A stretch of 64,000 bases of DNA from Viscum album (lineage: Eukaryota; Streptophyta; Magnoliopsida; Santalales; Viscaceae), in NCBI GenBank assembly GCA_963277665.1, contig OY728153.1, positions 269,302,250-269,366,249 on the forward strand. The letters are read 5' to 3'. Of this stretch, positions 35,754-49,875 are shown piece after piece (positions within the stretch are counted from its first letter, which is position 1; each line of letters opens with the position of its first letter). The notes beneath the pieces were generated by a model. The model was given only the letters and a program-made list of their open reading frames with translations, ran no database searches and was not told where the DNA came from. The position numbers and the translations under genes are program-made.

Positions 35754-38700
35754 TGTAACAACACATTTAAAGATATAATAAATTAATTTCATGTTTATTA
35801 ACATTATTTAGGTAGTAATATTTGTTATAAAAATTATTAGGTATGTTTTTCAACCGAAAATGAAATGGTTTTAATCAAATTCTTTTTTTATAAGGATGCA
35901 TTAAAAAATATAACTTCATAATTTTAGAATTTGTAATTTGAAAAAATTAAAATCATTTTTTTAAATATAATAAATTGTATTATCTAATAATTTCAACTCA
36001 ATTTTTTACCAAAATGAATAGTGAATGCTGTAAAAATTAATTATTGTGGTTAAGGGGAAAATGGGTTTACCGAAGGTTAAACTAAAAAGATAAGGGTAAA
36101 AATAGCCTATAAACCTGTCTAAAAACTATTTGTTTGACAGATTCTGGCCATTTCACCTATAAGGCTTTAGAATATTCCATTTTTTACCCCTGTGGAATAT
36201 AAAAAATGTGGGAGCACTCAATTCTTTTCAAAATTACTAAGTGTGTCATCTCCCCCACTTATAAATGTTCACCCCCTATCCTATCTATTTCACACCTTCA
36301 AAACACATTGGTTTATCCAATACCTGACCAAATCACTTCCCAACTTACCTAATATCATCTTAAAATCCTTTTTTGGTATAATTACCACCAATAAATGGAT
36401 TTAGTGAAAACAAAAATAAATTACCCAAAGAATAATTGACATTGTCCAATGATCATTTTTATTCTAATTCTTCCATCACCCCCTTAAAATATTATTAAAC
36501 CATGATTATGTAATAACCTTAGTATATTATATATATTTAGTAGTTATTATGTTAATTTCATAACCTAAATACTTCTCCTCTTCCATCAATTGGGTTATAA
36601 AATCATTATTCTTGTGTCTGGAGGACTACTACCTCACGAACCGATGTTATTCACTTTTCCATTGCACCTATTAAGGTTTGGTATAATGATGGATATAAAG
36701 TATTTGAATGATATTTAAATTTAATTATACCTCTGGAGTCACTATGTCATTTTTTTAACTTTCCATTTCGTAGGGGATACAATAAAGTCATTCATGTGTA
36801 CGGCAGACTACCGCCTCGCGAAGTGATGTGATTCGTTTTAACTAACGCATTACATAGAAGGTAATAAGAGTAAAGATAATGAATATATATGAAATAAATG
36901 ATACAATTATTAAAATAATGACATATTTATAATTATTTGAATTTAATATTTCATTTTATTTCTTACCTTTTTATTCACTGAGAAATGATAATGTCGTTCG
37001 TGAAAGTGTGGGTTACCGCCTTCATGAGGCAATGTACCTCTCTTTTCATAACCACACCACATGGATGGTATATATAAGAATATTTTAAGAACTAAAATGG
37101 TATATATGATTTTATTATCATTCTAGTAAGATAAAATATCACTTACCACTTTTCTATAATGATCAATAAAAAATGGAAATGTTACTCATGTGTATGTATG
37201 ACCTACCATCTCCATGATTATAACATACTTAATTTATCAAAACTAGGTTTCATGATTGGTATTAAAAGCATAATTTAAGTATAAATATGATAAATATTTC
37301 ATGATTATTATTTTTAGATGTTCCAATAAGGGCGTCTTTGACCGTAGTCAACCTACCAAGGTCATTTTTGAAACACAATCCGAATATGTTCAAAACATCT
37401 GACATAAAATTAATTGATTAACTAATTGTATATAACATGTTAATAAGTGAAATAAAATTAATAGTAAACATGAAAAAGTTTCTCAAGAAATTAAATAATT
37501 AACATAAGTTTATTATTCAGGAAGATAAAGATACACATAATGAATCAGACTCAAGGTAAGGGGCTTCGTCTCAATTTCCTTTCATTAAGGCATATTTTGA
37601 TGTTATACATATATACTCTTTTACTAGGTGTATATATATCCCCTTTTACATGTTATATCACTAATTTATCTATTATCATAGTATTTATAGTTTTTTTTAA
37701 TTTTATTATTTCATGGGGCTTGTGATTCAATTATTTCCAAAAGTGATAAGAGACTTTTCTTTAAAAAAATGTATCCTAATGTTTTCCTTACAACTCTTTA
37801 TTTTCCATGTCCATGTTTTTTAAAATGATTTTATGAAGAAATTTATATGGAAATAAAATATTTATAAATTAAATTTTATGTCTCTCTTAACTTTTTTTCA
37901 AATGTTTTCAAAAGGAATCTTTGTACTTGTTTTATACGGAACCTTTTTACAAATAACAAAAAGAATGTTTTATTCATAACATACATGGTAACAATGGATT
38001 TTCCAACATCATGACGATTATTTTATTTCTATATTATTTTGAAATATTTCATGTATTTTTTAAATTAAAACCCTTACCCATTTTTGGGTATTTTTCTCTT
38101 GAAATTTTTTTTCAAAATAAAAAGGTATTTTGGTATTTAAATGGGTTTTTAAAAGTAAAATGGTATTTTGGAATCCAAACATGAATTGTTTATGAGTTAA
38201 AAATAGTTTTTAAAATTTTTTATGATGGAAAGGTGTGATTATAAATTAATTATTCATGATATGGTACTTGAGAATTATACATGAGAAATGGGTGTTACTA
38301 GATAGCGTCAGGTGAGCCTGTTACAGCTTATATGATGAAGCAGCCCCAATAGAATCTAGTGAGCTCATTATCGCTCATATGATGGGGTGGCCCAGATATC
38401 ATCAGTTTTTATTCTTATAACTTAAGTAATGGGTGTGCCCAAATATAAATTCAATTCATTGGGTAATGTTCCTTGTATTAAAAGGCACGAATGAGGGAGT
38501 TAAAAAGATTTTCTAATGTAGATTTAACTAGGCTCTAATTACTTCTAACATGGGTTACATAGGGTTATGAATGTGATAATATAAGTTATCCAGAATGGTT
38601 TTTAATTTCGTACTATGTATTTTAGATCATTTCATTTAGCTAAACTTCTGTGTGTTTTTCATGTGAAAATTATTTATTTATTTCACTCAAATAACATTGA

Positions 38701-39083
38701 TATAAAGGTAAATATTTCATGGGTTTTCATGTCTTCATTGTACTAACAGTTTCCTTTATTTTTATATCCCTATTGATATTTTTGTGATTAGACCACATTT
38801 TTAAATGTTTTTTCACAATACGGGTAAGGGATAGGGTTAAGTGATGTTGAAAGTAATGAAGAGTTTTAATGAAAAGAAATAATATTTTGTTTTAAAAGGT
38901 TTTATATGGTGGGAAAAATGCATAATGATCGGAAGTGTTCAAATTATATAATATGGTTTTGTAATTTTTGATTTATAACCTAATTCTCTAAAAATATAAT
39001 CCTGGAAGGATCCTCAAAGTTAAATAAAGTAAATTCAATGATAAAACTCAAGATTATATAATTTTTAAGGTCAGATTCTTATA
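35754..39083 (+). repeat. 3' LTR of element B
   Basis: Begins TGTAACAACAC and matches the 5' LTR. TATAAATG at 36260 is a decayed TATA box. The putative microexon 37521-37555 retains both splice-like borders (TTATTATTCAG and GTAAGGGG). GC-rich motif copies are visible near 36610, 36794, 36995 and 37190. Confidence 0.8.
37521..37555 (+). other. Putative 35-nt microexon in element B 3' LTR
   Basis: Same length as the 5' LTR copy (18419-18453), with acceptor TTCAG and donor GTAAGG. Within the exon the two copies differ at several positions, while the borders are kept. Confidence 0.5.
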
Positions 39084-41877
39084 GTGGGTCATCTAGAAAT
39101 CATTTTATCAAGTAGACTATGCATATACAGAAAAATTTTTCATATATGATAAAATATTAAATAAAGTGGAGGTGAACTTGAATAAATACATTATCAAAAT
39201 GGGTGAAAAATTTAACATCCAAGGTGACCTACTTAATAAACATGCACACATAGTGGAAAAAAATTCCACAGATAAAGAGCTAAGAGTGGGTTTTATCCCC
39301 CTTAAAACACAACTTGGAGAGAGGATAAAATCACATAAGTATGATGGCATATGTTTAAATGGGATGGATACAAAATTCCTGGAGAAGGATGAAAATATAA
39401 AGGAGATCTATTAGACGGTGAGAACCTCTAATAAAAAGAAAAATATCCCTCCCATGGAATCATAATTATGTGTATTCTATAAAAGTGTAAACATAGAAAC
39501 CATAAATAAGATTAAGGTTTTTAAAAATCTAGATTTTAATTATATCAATGGAACGTATCTATAAAGTGACACTATTATAGAATCATGGGATATATCATTA
39601 GTCAATTTCTAGATGTATAAGGTCTTAAAGAAGAATAAAATATAATTTAACATCATCTCTATCAGAGCATGACTATATGAGGTATGTCTTTAATAGGGGA
39701 TGTTTAATTTTTGATAATTCTGGACTAATGGATATGGATCTAAATAATAGATAAACCAAATGATTCATAAGGAATTACACAATTCCAATAAAAACTAGGA
39801 ATAAAGTTCACATTGAAATAAAAACTATTATGCACGAAAATATTTATAATTATTTAGAGTGAAATTATATATCTCAATGAGGGGTCCATGAAGAACTAAT
39901 AATGATTTACTCATAGCTTACCACTTAGAAATAATGAACAAAAATTTGGAGGAAAAATAAGTAAACTACTCCAGCAATGAGATAAATGGATAGTATGTGA
40001 AGTGAGATTCACCAAGGATGAAAAAATATAAGGTAACACTAAATTATATTAAATAAGAGAGATATTAAGCATTCCTAAGTGTGTTCATAAATAATACCAT
40101 AAGGAATTAGGTGAAGGTTAGTGGAATAACACTCTTGTTGTAGATGAAACATGATGTAGGAGATAGTGATATTGCATTAAAAGAAAAAAGACGTACAAAT
40201 GGGACTTATCTCATAATGTAATTTAATCCCAATCCAAATAAGATGGATAAATATAAAACACATACCCCAAATGAATATTTAACAAGTGGTTTCATCCAAT
40301 TAAGAACCAATAAAAATTATTAGAAGAATTTTTGAATTGATGGGTTAGTTCACCAAGACCAACTACAATACTCAACATGATGATTTCATGGAAGCAACCC
40401 TCTTCCAGTGTGTTTAAATGTGTTTAAATATTTAATAATGTGATGCTTTTTTAAGTGTGATATAAAATCCATGGGTTAAGTTTGTTGAAAGTTAATTTAT
40501 GAAATGAGTGGTTTCATAGAAAACACTAATGGTATCGAGACCTAATCTAAAAAAATAAGTGGCGTCGAGTAACCACCTTTGAATTTCAAAGATGGATCTA
40601 TAATTTCATTTTATGATGAATGAGTTCAAATTATATAGATACAAATATAGAATTAAAGTGGTGTCAAATTTTAATATAAAATATATAGTGGAATAAATCC
40701 ATATTTGGTGATCAAAAAATGATATCATGATATATCTCAAGAGGCATCGAACTAATAAAAGTGGGAGAAGTAAGATCAAGAGAAGAAATAATAACATTCA
40801 TGAAATTTATGTTAATTTTTTCTTATACAAACAAATTTGTATTAAATTATTTCTTTTCAATATAGTAAAAAATTTAAGGAATAATTATTCATAAACAAAA
40901 AGTGCTTTCCCCATGTAGAAAATTATCTCAATACTTGGTTTCAAAAACAGAAGGCTTTTAGTGGGAGTTTTTTATGATCATTAAAAATTAATTTAGTATT
41001 ATTTAGGATAGGAGGATCCCTCTTAAGAATGGATGAACATGGATATCAAGTGGTAATATATGTTTAACATGGAAAAGTTATATGTATTGCATTAACATGT
41101 GATATTAATAAAATAATCTTATTATTGTTGCTTATCCACTGATAATATTATATAAGTGTGGTTGAGATCACATAATGAATTGTTGAAGAAATAAAAAACT
41201 CAAATATTATGTTTTTATGGAATTAAATATGTGACATTATTTTTTTCATTTTTAATATATAATCTTATTTCATACACCATGTTTTGACTTAGTAGACTTA
41301 GATAACTTATTAATAACTCATTTAAAAGTGGTAGATTCACTCGCTAAAAATATTTGAGTAAAATATAGCTAGATAGAGGATATGGTTGGGATATTGAAAG
41401 TAAAAAAATATGGAGTTATTTTTTTCAACAGGAGGTATGAATACTGAAGTATAAAAAGTTAGAGTTCCCCCAGGGGTGAAAGAACCAATGTTTTAACCAA
41501 TAAGTGGTTGATAGATAACCTAAAGGTTTAAAGGTCGTAAACAATTCCACATGTTCACAAGTTAAATCTATTTTCATAATTTGAGGTAAATCATATTGTA
41601 ACTATATTTCTTTTTTAGAGGAAATATAGAATATATGAATCTAGATTTTTTATTTACAAAATGGTTGTATCGATAAGAATATATCCACATGCATTTTAGT
41701 GAAAATGAGAGAGGAAATAAAATGATAAATATTTGATTTCAAAGACCCATTCTTTTATTTATAGAAGGTAAGTTATTTGAATGATCCATAAATACATACA
41801 CTATTTTGAAGGATTTGGTTCAAAAATATATAATATGATTTATGTAAGTATTTTCAAAAAAATATAAAGGAGGTGAA
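39084..41877 (+). other. Element D interior, right part, decayed
   Basis: Lies between the end of element B and D's 3' LTR. An 82-codon frame at 39166-39414 (MEVNLNKYIIKMGEKF...) is open, but I do not recognise a domain; it could be a piece of Gag given its position. No RT or RNase H motif could be read in the remaining ~2.4 kb. A purine-rich AAAGGAGGTGAA (41866-41877) directly before the LTR is the likely polypurine tract. Confidence 0.5.
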
Positions 41878-44053
41878 TGTTGAAACCATGAGGTTTTTTG
41901 TTTGATTTGTTAACAATAACTGTTTGATTTGTTGACAAGTACATGAATGATGATATTAAAAGACATGGAATCACTAGAGTAAAGATTAAAATAGACACTT
42001 ATATATCTCTATATATCAATAACATGGATTTTGAAGATTACTATTAAGGTGTAATTTGAAAACTAGAAATTATAGGTTATAAATGAGCTTATTAAATATT
42101 ATTATAGGTTTGTAAGAGGTGTGAGCAGGTTTGAAGATGATTTGGACGAAATTTATAAATGTTTGGTGATGAAAATTCTAGTTTTAAAAAATTGGTGAAG
42201 TCCTGAAAATGTAAGGGAACTCTGTAATATGTAATGGTAACCAGAATTATTCCTATGAAACATGTGGGTATTCAAAAATATGAAAGTGTAACCTAGATTT
42301 CCCCTAAGATACCTAAGGATTACTTTGATATGTAAGGGTTTCAAGATAATATGTAAAAATAAGATATGACTTTGTGAAAATACATATGGGTGAACTAAGG
42401 AACTGTAGTTGATACCATGAAAAGGCATATGTAAAGGTTAGCAGGCTATATTATACGATATGTAAGGGTTACACCACTAGAGTCCTAGATATATAAGAGA
42501 CTTTACATTACCAAAAATGTAAAAATATTTATATGTAAGGGCTATGAAATGACGTTTTTGGGTCACGATCCATACATAATAGTCTTATTAAAATTAAAAA
42601 GGAATAAATAAGAGTTAACCCATTGTATAAATTTAAGTGTAAGGGTAACTCGGATGATAAACTTGATGTGTAAGGTTAATCCATTTTCCACAATGTTGTC
42701 CCATAGGGGTCGTTCCTTGTTAAGAATGAGTATAATAGAATGAATAATATCTTGATAAGAGGAGGATACAAGGATTTTTTGTGTGAAGGTGTGTGTCCCA
42801 CTGTAACATATTTTATGATTGAGATTATTTTGAATATCACACCGCAATATTTGAATAGTTCTAAATGAGATACTCTACTATATTTTTTGGATCAGGTAGT
42901 TGACTCTACAAAACTTCACAGTGAAGAACCATCCCACGTAAGGGCTGGAGTGAGGGTATACTACATCACGATGCATGAAATCATATAGTTTACCTGGTTA
43001 TTTTTAAAACATCTTGAAGGTTTAGCTAGAATTTAAAATAAAGAGATATGGAATTAAATTTAGAGAATTTACTTGTACTAATTAGTATAATTTAACCACA
43101 TCAAAATGTGTTGGACACATTTTATGATTATTATAAAGTATAATTAATCCCATCCATCAAATTAAGGGTTGGATGCTTAGATAAATCTTTATAAAAACAA
43201 CTTATAATATTTATAGAATAATGAAGACTAACATATTAATATATCATATATAAAGGAAGAAATAGATTTGTGTCAAACACTACTATATCTGGTTTTAGGA
43301 GAGGAGAAGTAAAATAATAAGGATATCCACTACTATAACCATTTTTTGAATAATAAGTGAAAAATGATAATTCTAGTGTTGGATTATTTCATCTAGAAAA
43401 AAATGTGCTACTGATATGTTCATGTGAATGAAAACTAACTAAAACTCATAGTATGTACTCATTATTATAGATCCTTAAAGTATTTTAAGAGAAGTAAATG
43501 TTTTATTCAACAAATCAATAAATATAACGCTAGGATATAATAAAATTCCTATGAAAAACCTGAAAAAATGTCATGTCAATAAACTTTTAAGGAGACCCTT
43601 ACATATATAAATTAGCTTATCCTTCACCAAAGTAGTGTGGGGGGAGAAAAAATGGAGTGGACCTTAGATTAAAAGAGTGTATTTCATAAACCTTCAAGGG
43701 AGTTTCACCTTATCATGGAGTGGTCATGACCTAAAAATTTTATCTACAGAATATTGAATGATAATGGATTCTTATACACCTGTATATCTCTTTGTGCATT
43801 CTCCATGTATTAGTTCTTAGTGGAAACCCAATTAAAATCAATTTGTCTGATTATGCTTCACTTTATTCATTAATAATTAATATTTTGTTCGATTGAAGAT
43901 GAAAGAAAGAGAGATTGAACACATTCCTTCAAATGAGGCAATAATATTCGTATGAGGAAAGGTATTTTAATAAATAATAATTTCATTTGGTGTACACCCT
44001 AATTCACCCCTCTAACCCCTATATGGGTTCCTATATTCAGTTTGGTCCTAACA
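41878..44053 (+). repeat. 3' LTR of element D
   Basis: Starts TGTTGAAACC after a purine tract, matches 13595-15941 and ends TTTGGTCCTAACA. Its repeated ATGTAAGGGT-type blocks are at about 42200-42545. Confidence 0.72.
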
Positions 44054-47000
44054 TGACTAAATATATTTTATAAGTTCAAATTAATATTAATGGAACAAAC
44101 ATATAATCAATCTCATGAATTTTCACATTTAAATCACAACAATATTTTTCATTAATTAATGAAATTTTATTATGTAAATCATGTAATTATGATCAATGAA
44201 AACAAAAAATGTTGAAAATATATAAAAATCTATGCAATAACCAGTGTCCTTTCCCACACACCTATTATTTACATTTTCCTCAATGTAAATTAAACTGAAT
44301 AGTCAATTAAGTAAAAAACAAAATTTAGGATAACTATAAAAAAATTAGTGATGTGTAGAGAAAAACAACTTGATCTCTATTTGTGGCTAAGTTGGATAAC
44401 AACTTCATTTGCTTAATTGGTCTCTATTTAAATGAAAAATAGTTATCCGCACTTTATTATTAATAAATATACAAAAACAAAACATTATTAAAATAAAAAA
44501 AAAAATAATAAAATATAATATTTTATTCCATGTAGGAATAGTTGTTATAAATAGTGTAACTTTTGTGTATATGTCCATTTTTATCTCTATTTTTCTATAA
44601 TGAAAACAAAATATAGTTACAAAATCTAAAAATAAATAAAATACAATACCTAAAAAATTATTCTTAATGTGAAAATAGATTCTAAACATTTTTTTTAAAG
44701 TGAATTTTTGTTTTTAACTTATTTAATGTAATTAAAAACATGTAAAATAGTTATTAAACTCAAACTAATCCAAAGAAAAAATAAAATAAATAAATTTAAG
44801 AAAAAAATGTGAAATCCCCCCAAGGTCTGTTGTGTTTTTATATCCTTAACTAGATTGTACAAGATCTTCCTACCTAATATAATGGGTGATAATGTTTCTT
44901 TGATAGAAACCACCAAATATTTTAAACCCTGATTCTTAACTTATGGCATTGGATATATACAACCCTTTATTTTTTATATTCCTTATCTCCTTCTATTTCA
45001 TTTTTGTACTTCCGAACTATGGTGGAGGAAATATAATTAAGGGGTGATCATCCTCTTATTTATATTTAGGAGTGGTGTCCAATGATTTTGAAATTTTTTA
45101 TTAGTAGTAAAAAAATTATAATTATTATTGTGAAAAAATAGACTTAAATTTTGTATGGTTCTACATAATTATCCTCTTTTGATCAAGTGGACAACCTCAC
45201 CAACTCCTCTTTCTCTTCTTTATGAACATCCACATGTTTTATAGTTTATACTACTTAATCTAAGAACAAGGAACTACTAAATTATGAAAATGTAATATAG
45301 TATAATCAAGGAAGGATAATAGAAATTTCATGTTTATAAATATTTAATAAAAAACAATTGAAACTAGTTTTCTCACCCTCAATTATTTTATCAATCAATT
45401 CCAACTTGTACAGTTCCTTTGTAAGGAATCAAGAATGGTTGGGTAGTTGGTATTCTTAATTTAATTTTTCAACCTCTAATTTATTTTCTTCTTCATAGTT
45501 GTGATTGAATTCTTCCATTGTATGTGGAACACATTTCTCTTTAACACACATGCATAAAATTTGGGGAAAAGTTTATAATTTATTAATCACTTTGGATAAA
45601 AAATCAAGACACTAAGATTTTACTATTTTCATAAAATCATTAATGAACTCTAAAAAACATGTTACTAACAACAAATACTATAAAACTAAAACAAATCACC
45701 AAATATAGCATTCATTCTTCTATAGAGGTATGTTCTCCCTCCTCCAACTCTATTTTTTAAAAAAAATTATTTTTTGAAAAAAAAATTAATAAAATTAAAA
45801 AATAACAATATGTCAATGTTACACCTCCCAAAATAAAAGATCTGGTTTGATGGAAATTCATTATTATATTATTCAATTAATTTATTATTTTTCCTTAGTA
45901 ATATACTATAATGGATAACATAGGGCTGGTCTCTTGGTGAGGTACACTAACATTCACTTGTTAAGATTTTTATGAATTTTTTTAATTAAAATGAATAATA
46001 AAACCCAAATTCAAAAGTAAATTCATATGAAACATGAATATAGATGAATTAATATGAAAATAAATGTAGTCACAAAAGTAAATATCATGAATAATGTTTT
46101 TCATAAGAGTTTATAGTGAAAACTTATAACTATTATTACTAAAAAATATTATTCTTAATTTTATTATTCTTCCCACACATAAACACTATTTATAATACAC
46201 CTATCTAATTTAATCATTTTTAATAATTAATTAACAATTAAAAAATTTAATATAATCCTTATTTTAAGTTTATTTTAAAAATAAATTTACTAAATATCAC
46301 CAAATTTTACAAATCCAATAGTTGATAAACTATATTATGAAGGAAGGGAGAAAACATGAACAAAACGAGCATAAATTGAATTGATTATGAAAAGGAGATA
46401 ACCACGCATACTAATCAATTTAACTCTCACTAAATTGTCAAAATTAAATAAAAGTAACCAATAAAACAATATTCAGACCATAAATTATCTATTATTACAT
46501 CCCTTGGATAAGTAGAATATGTCAATTGTTTATCACCATGGATACAAGATAATCTCAACACAATATACATAGAAAAGAACCAGTGTATAAAAAATTGACT
46601 AAAATGAAATGTAAAAGTATAAAAAAGATCTAATAGATTTGAAAAATAAAATTATATTAATTTACTTTAAACAGTATTTTATTAATCTTTATATATAATT
46701 TAAAAACATTTATAATACCATTATAAGTAGTTTGGGTATTTGTATTAACCCTTGGTCTTTGGTGCTACTCTCCTTCAATTAATTATAGATTCTTCTCTAA
46801 CAAAACCATGACATAGATTAAAACATAGTTCCATATTATAAATTCTCTTGGGAATACTTCTAAGTTCAATTTATCTTCTTCTATAAATATACTAATCTAT
46901 TCAAATTAATACATAGTAAATAGATTTATTCTAGTTTATAAAATACCAAATCAATATCAATTCTTCATCATCCCATATTGATCCATATAAAAGTTGAGGA

Positions 47001-49151
47001 AACTAAAAATAAATGAAAAAAGAATCACACAAATCTAGCTTAGTAGAAACAATTTCTAAATATATATAATAAATATAAAATTCAACCTAAAATATCAACC
47101 TAACAAACCATCTCAAACATTAACTCCTAAACATATATACAATAATATACATATCAAGACTGACTAGGTTCAAAATTTGATCCACCAAAAATAATAAATG
47201 TTATCCTATATAAATCTTAGTCTAACATATATTCCTTAGTAAAATGAATTTATTTTAGTCTCAAATATGTACCATATTATCACTCTAACTCATATATAAA
47301 CTAGAAGAATAACTAAAATAGTTTAACTTAATCACTATAGATTTTATTTCCTAAGTTACATCTAAAAAAATCGGGAGTGTATTTTTTTAATCTCACATCT
47401 ATCTTAGTAAAAATGAACTTATAAGAACCCATGAATGTACAATATATATCTCAAATTCCATAATATTTAACATTCAGCGAACCCAAATTTTCATTCCATG
47501 GAACTCTACTCAAGCATCACAATGATTGGAATCAATAAAAAACATCACAATAAAATTTTTCCATTGATTATAATGTTATAAATTAAGGAATTTTATTCTA
47601 CGCAAGTTATTAAATGGATAGGGTAAAAATGAGAATTTCAAACATCTCAAGTCCTATAGGACTTCTTTAACCACCTCGATTAAAAATATAAAATTTCATT
47701 CATATTAAGAGTTTATGTGAATGAACTTTTGTCTAAAAAAATGGCCCAATGATTTATTAATTAATTAAACAAAAAAAATAAAGTAAAAATAGAGGAATAA
47801 GGGAATTAAATTGAGTAATAATACTGTAAAATTCCACATTCATCCATGAATCTCAATCAAATTTTAAATATAAAATATTATTGTTTCACTTGTATTTTAT
47901 GAAAATGTAAATTCATATATTCATTTAAACCATTATAAATTCAAAAATTTATTGATAATTTTAATCGAAAAAATAATTTGTAATATCATTGCATATTTAT
48001 TCCAAGAATCAATAATCAAAAAATTCAAAATAAACTTCTTAGCATAAATTTATAAATTCTAAAAAAAATTATTACTAAAATTAAAAAAACCAATCTAAAT
48101 TAAAGTTAATGTATATGAATAATTAAAAAGATATATATGTGATAATTAATTGTATATAACTTATTTAAAATGAATATATTTATTGATTAATGTATAAAAT
48201 AGACAATAATACCATGCTTACTCAAGGATCAAATAGATTCTATGTTCTATATATTAATATGCGGAATGGGATCATGTTACCTATAAGTGGTATAGGATCC
48301 ATGTTGGTGAATGATATATATTCTTAAAATGAGAATATTTTGGGAAATATCAAATCATGGATATTGTTTTGTAGAACTTTGGTTTGTTAAATTGTAAAGT
48401 GTATTGGATTAAGAAAAAATTATGAAAAATGTATTGGTTTTAAAAAAAGTAACAAAATTATTTTACAAAAAACCTGATATTATTAGTTCATGATTTTACC
48501 ATCCATGTCTTATAAAAATAAACATGGTTTTCTTGAAGGGATTCTCTCAACAGTGTGGTTTTAAGAATCATTCTAATATCATACATCCTAAAAAATCGAG
48601 TCTAATAAAACACCATTTGATGGAAATGATGTTTTCATGAAACCACACCATGGTTCATTAAATATCTATAGGATACGGTGAATAATATTGAAGTATAAAT
48701 AGTATGGTATATATTAATCAATATTTTATAAACAATGGAAATTCATTTTTATTAAGGTGTAACAAATCTATGGTTTTTAATAAAAGTTCTTGGTTTCATA
48801 AATATCATATATATATATATATATGTATATATATAATTCCCAAAAACCATTGTTCATGTCACACCCATAATTTAACTTTTAGGTTCATAATTTTTTATTT
48901 ATATGTTTGTATTCTTACCTTTCATTTTAAGTCATTTTTAACTTATAAATTTTGAAAAGTGGGATTACATAAATGGTATATTTTTTGCACGCAGTTGAAG
49001 AAAATGATGTAGAAATTTTGTTATAGTTTCATATCTTTTCTAGTGTTAATTTGCATGTTTGTTGTATAGTTTTTCAAAATATTCATCCTAAATATGTTGA
49101 TGTCAATATGAGGCAATGTTTCCTACAGGTTTGGTGCATTTTTGGGGAAAA
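44054..49151. other. About 5 kb of AT-rich DNA without recognisable gene or element
   Basis: Only short open frames (up to ~94 codons) with low-complexity composition; none has a domain I recognise. Homopolymer and AT runs are frequent, including an alternating AT tract at about 48808-48836. Around 47910-48020 the sequence resembles 280-360. It may be fully decayed repeat or ordinary intergenic DNA. Confidence 0.5.
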
Positions 49152-49870
49152 TGTGATGTCAAACCTTATGGCCTGGCCAGAATTTTAAGAATGTGAAATT
49201 ATTAAACTACCCCAAATCATATTAAAACCCATAACCTCCTTTATTTCCCTTATTTTGACCCCAATATCCATCCCCCTCCCATGAAAATAAATCTTCATCC
49301 CCTAAGACCATAGTTTTGTGAGATTTCTTCAGAGGTATTCAAGGGAAACTCTGAGAATGTGTGGTTTCTTCTCTATATTGAGTTAATTATTTATTATTTC
49401 ATAAATTTACCTCTAATCCAAAGCCTTGTTAGTTGAGGGTTTATATCAATTGAATCATTTGAATTTGATTTTTAATAGTTGGGTTCCCTTATTTTTTTTA
49501 GGATCTTTCCCTTTCTTTCCATTTGGTGTTATTCAATTTCCAATGGGTTTATCTTATGTAAGGAAGGTGGTTCCATTTCTCACATTATTAGTTGAACTCA
49601 TGAATGATTTAACATTAAAATATGATTATAGAAATTATATATAAAATATTTTATGCATCCTTGGTGAACTGATTTATATATAAATTCTTGTTTAATTATC
49701 CTTTTAAAATATAAAATTAAAAGGCGCATGTTTTAATAAAAAATGAAACTGAGAATGAGTTTATTACTAAAAAAATTATGTTTAATAAAATCTGTGGAAT
49801 TAAAGAAAACTCATTGGAAACCCAAGGTTATTGGGTAATATAACCTAGGTCATATGAGGTCCCCCTACTA

Positions 49871-49875
49871 GTTAT
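49871..49875. repeat. Target-site duplication of element C, left copy (GTTAT)
   Basis: GTTAT before the 5' LTR is exactly repeated at 59946-59950. Confidence 0.92.

Larger units (their letters stand above)
16653..39083 (+). mobile_element. Element B: old Ty3-Gypsy chromovirus-like retrotransposon, split by element A
   Basis: LTRs at 16653-19833 and 35754-39083 are homologous but clearly diverged. Between them are a decayed primer site, a Gag domain, a zinc knuckle, then protease, RT, RNase H and integrase in Gypsy order, all with many stops. The integrase C-terminal region resumes at 35435 after element A. Long LTRs, Met-tRNA primer site and RT/integrase sequence suggest the Tekay/Del side of the chromoviruses. 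A clear chromodomain cannot be read. Without element A it would be about 11 kb. Candidate target duplication TTGGA/GTGGG is too poor to rely on. Confidence 0.85.
13595..44053 (+). mobile_element. Element D: old Copia-like LTR retrotransposon, split by nested elements
   Basis: Two direct repeats of about 2.2-2.3 kb (13595-15941 and 41878-44053) match along their length. They share a row of AT[G/A]TAAGGGT-type blocks and end in GTTTGGTACCAATA or GTTTGGTCCTAACA. The left copy is followed by a weak primer-site-like stretch and a Gag-like fragment; the right copy is preceded by a purine tract. Element B is inserted in the interior. With B and its passenger A removed, the interior is only about 3.5 kb and no full domain can be read. 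I assign Copia from the LTR style (TGTTGAAA start, C-rich end) and the Gag-like start. A target duplication is not recognisable. Confidence 0.72.

Noticed and set aside
39166..39414. Host gene or novel small protein of 82 codons
   Set aside because: Located in the interior of decayed element D with no recognisable domain and no supporting signals; most likely a retroelement fragment.
48554..48650. Short inverted repeat GTGTGGTTT / AAACCACAC as a possible MITE
   Set aside because: Arms are only about nine bases and no target duplication or longer terminal repeat is visible.
48808..48836. Alternating AT tract as a regulatory element
   Set aside because: Ordinary microsatellite in AT-rich DNA; no conserved context.
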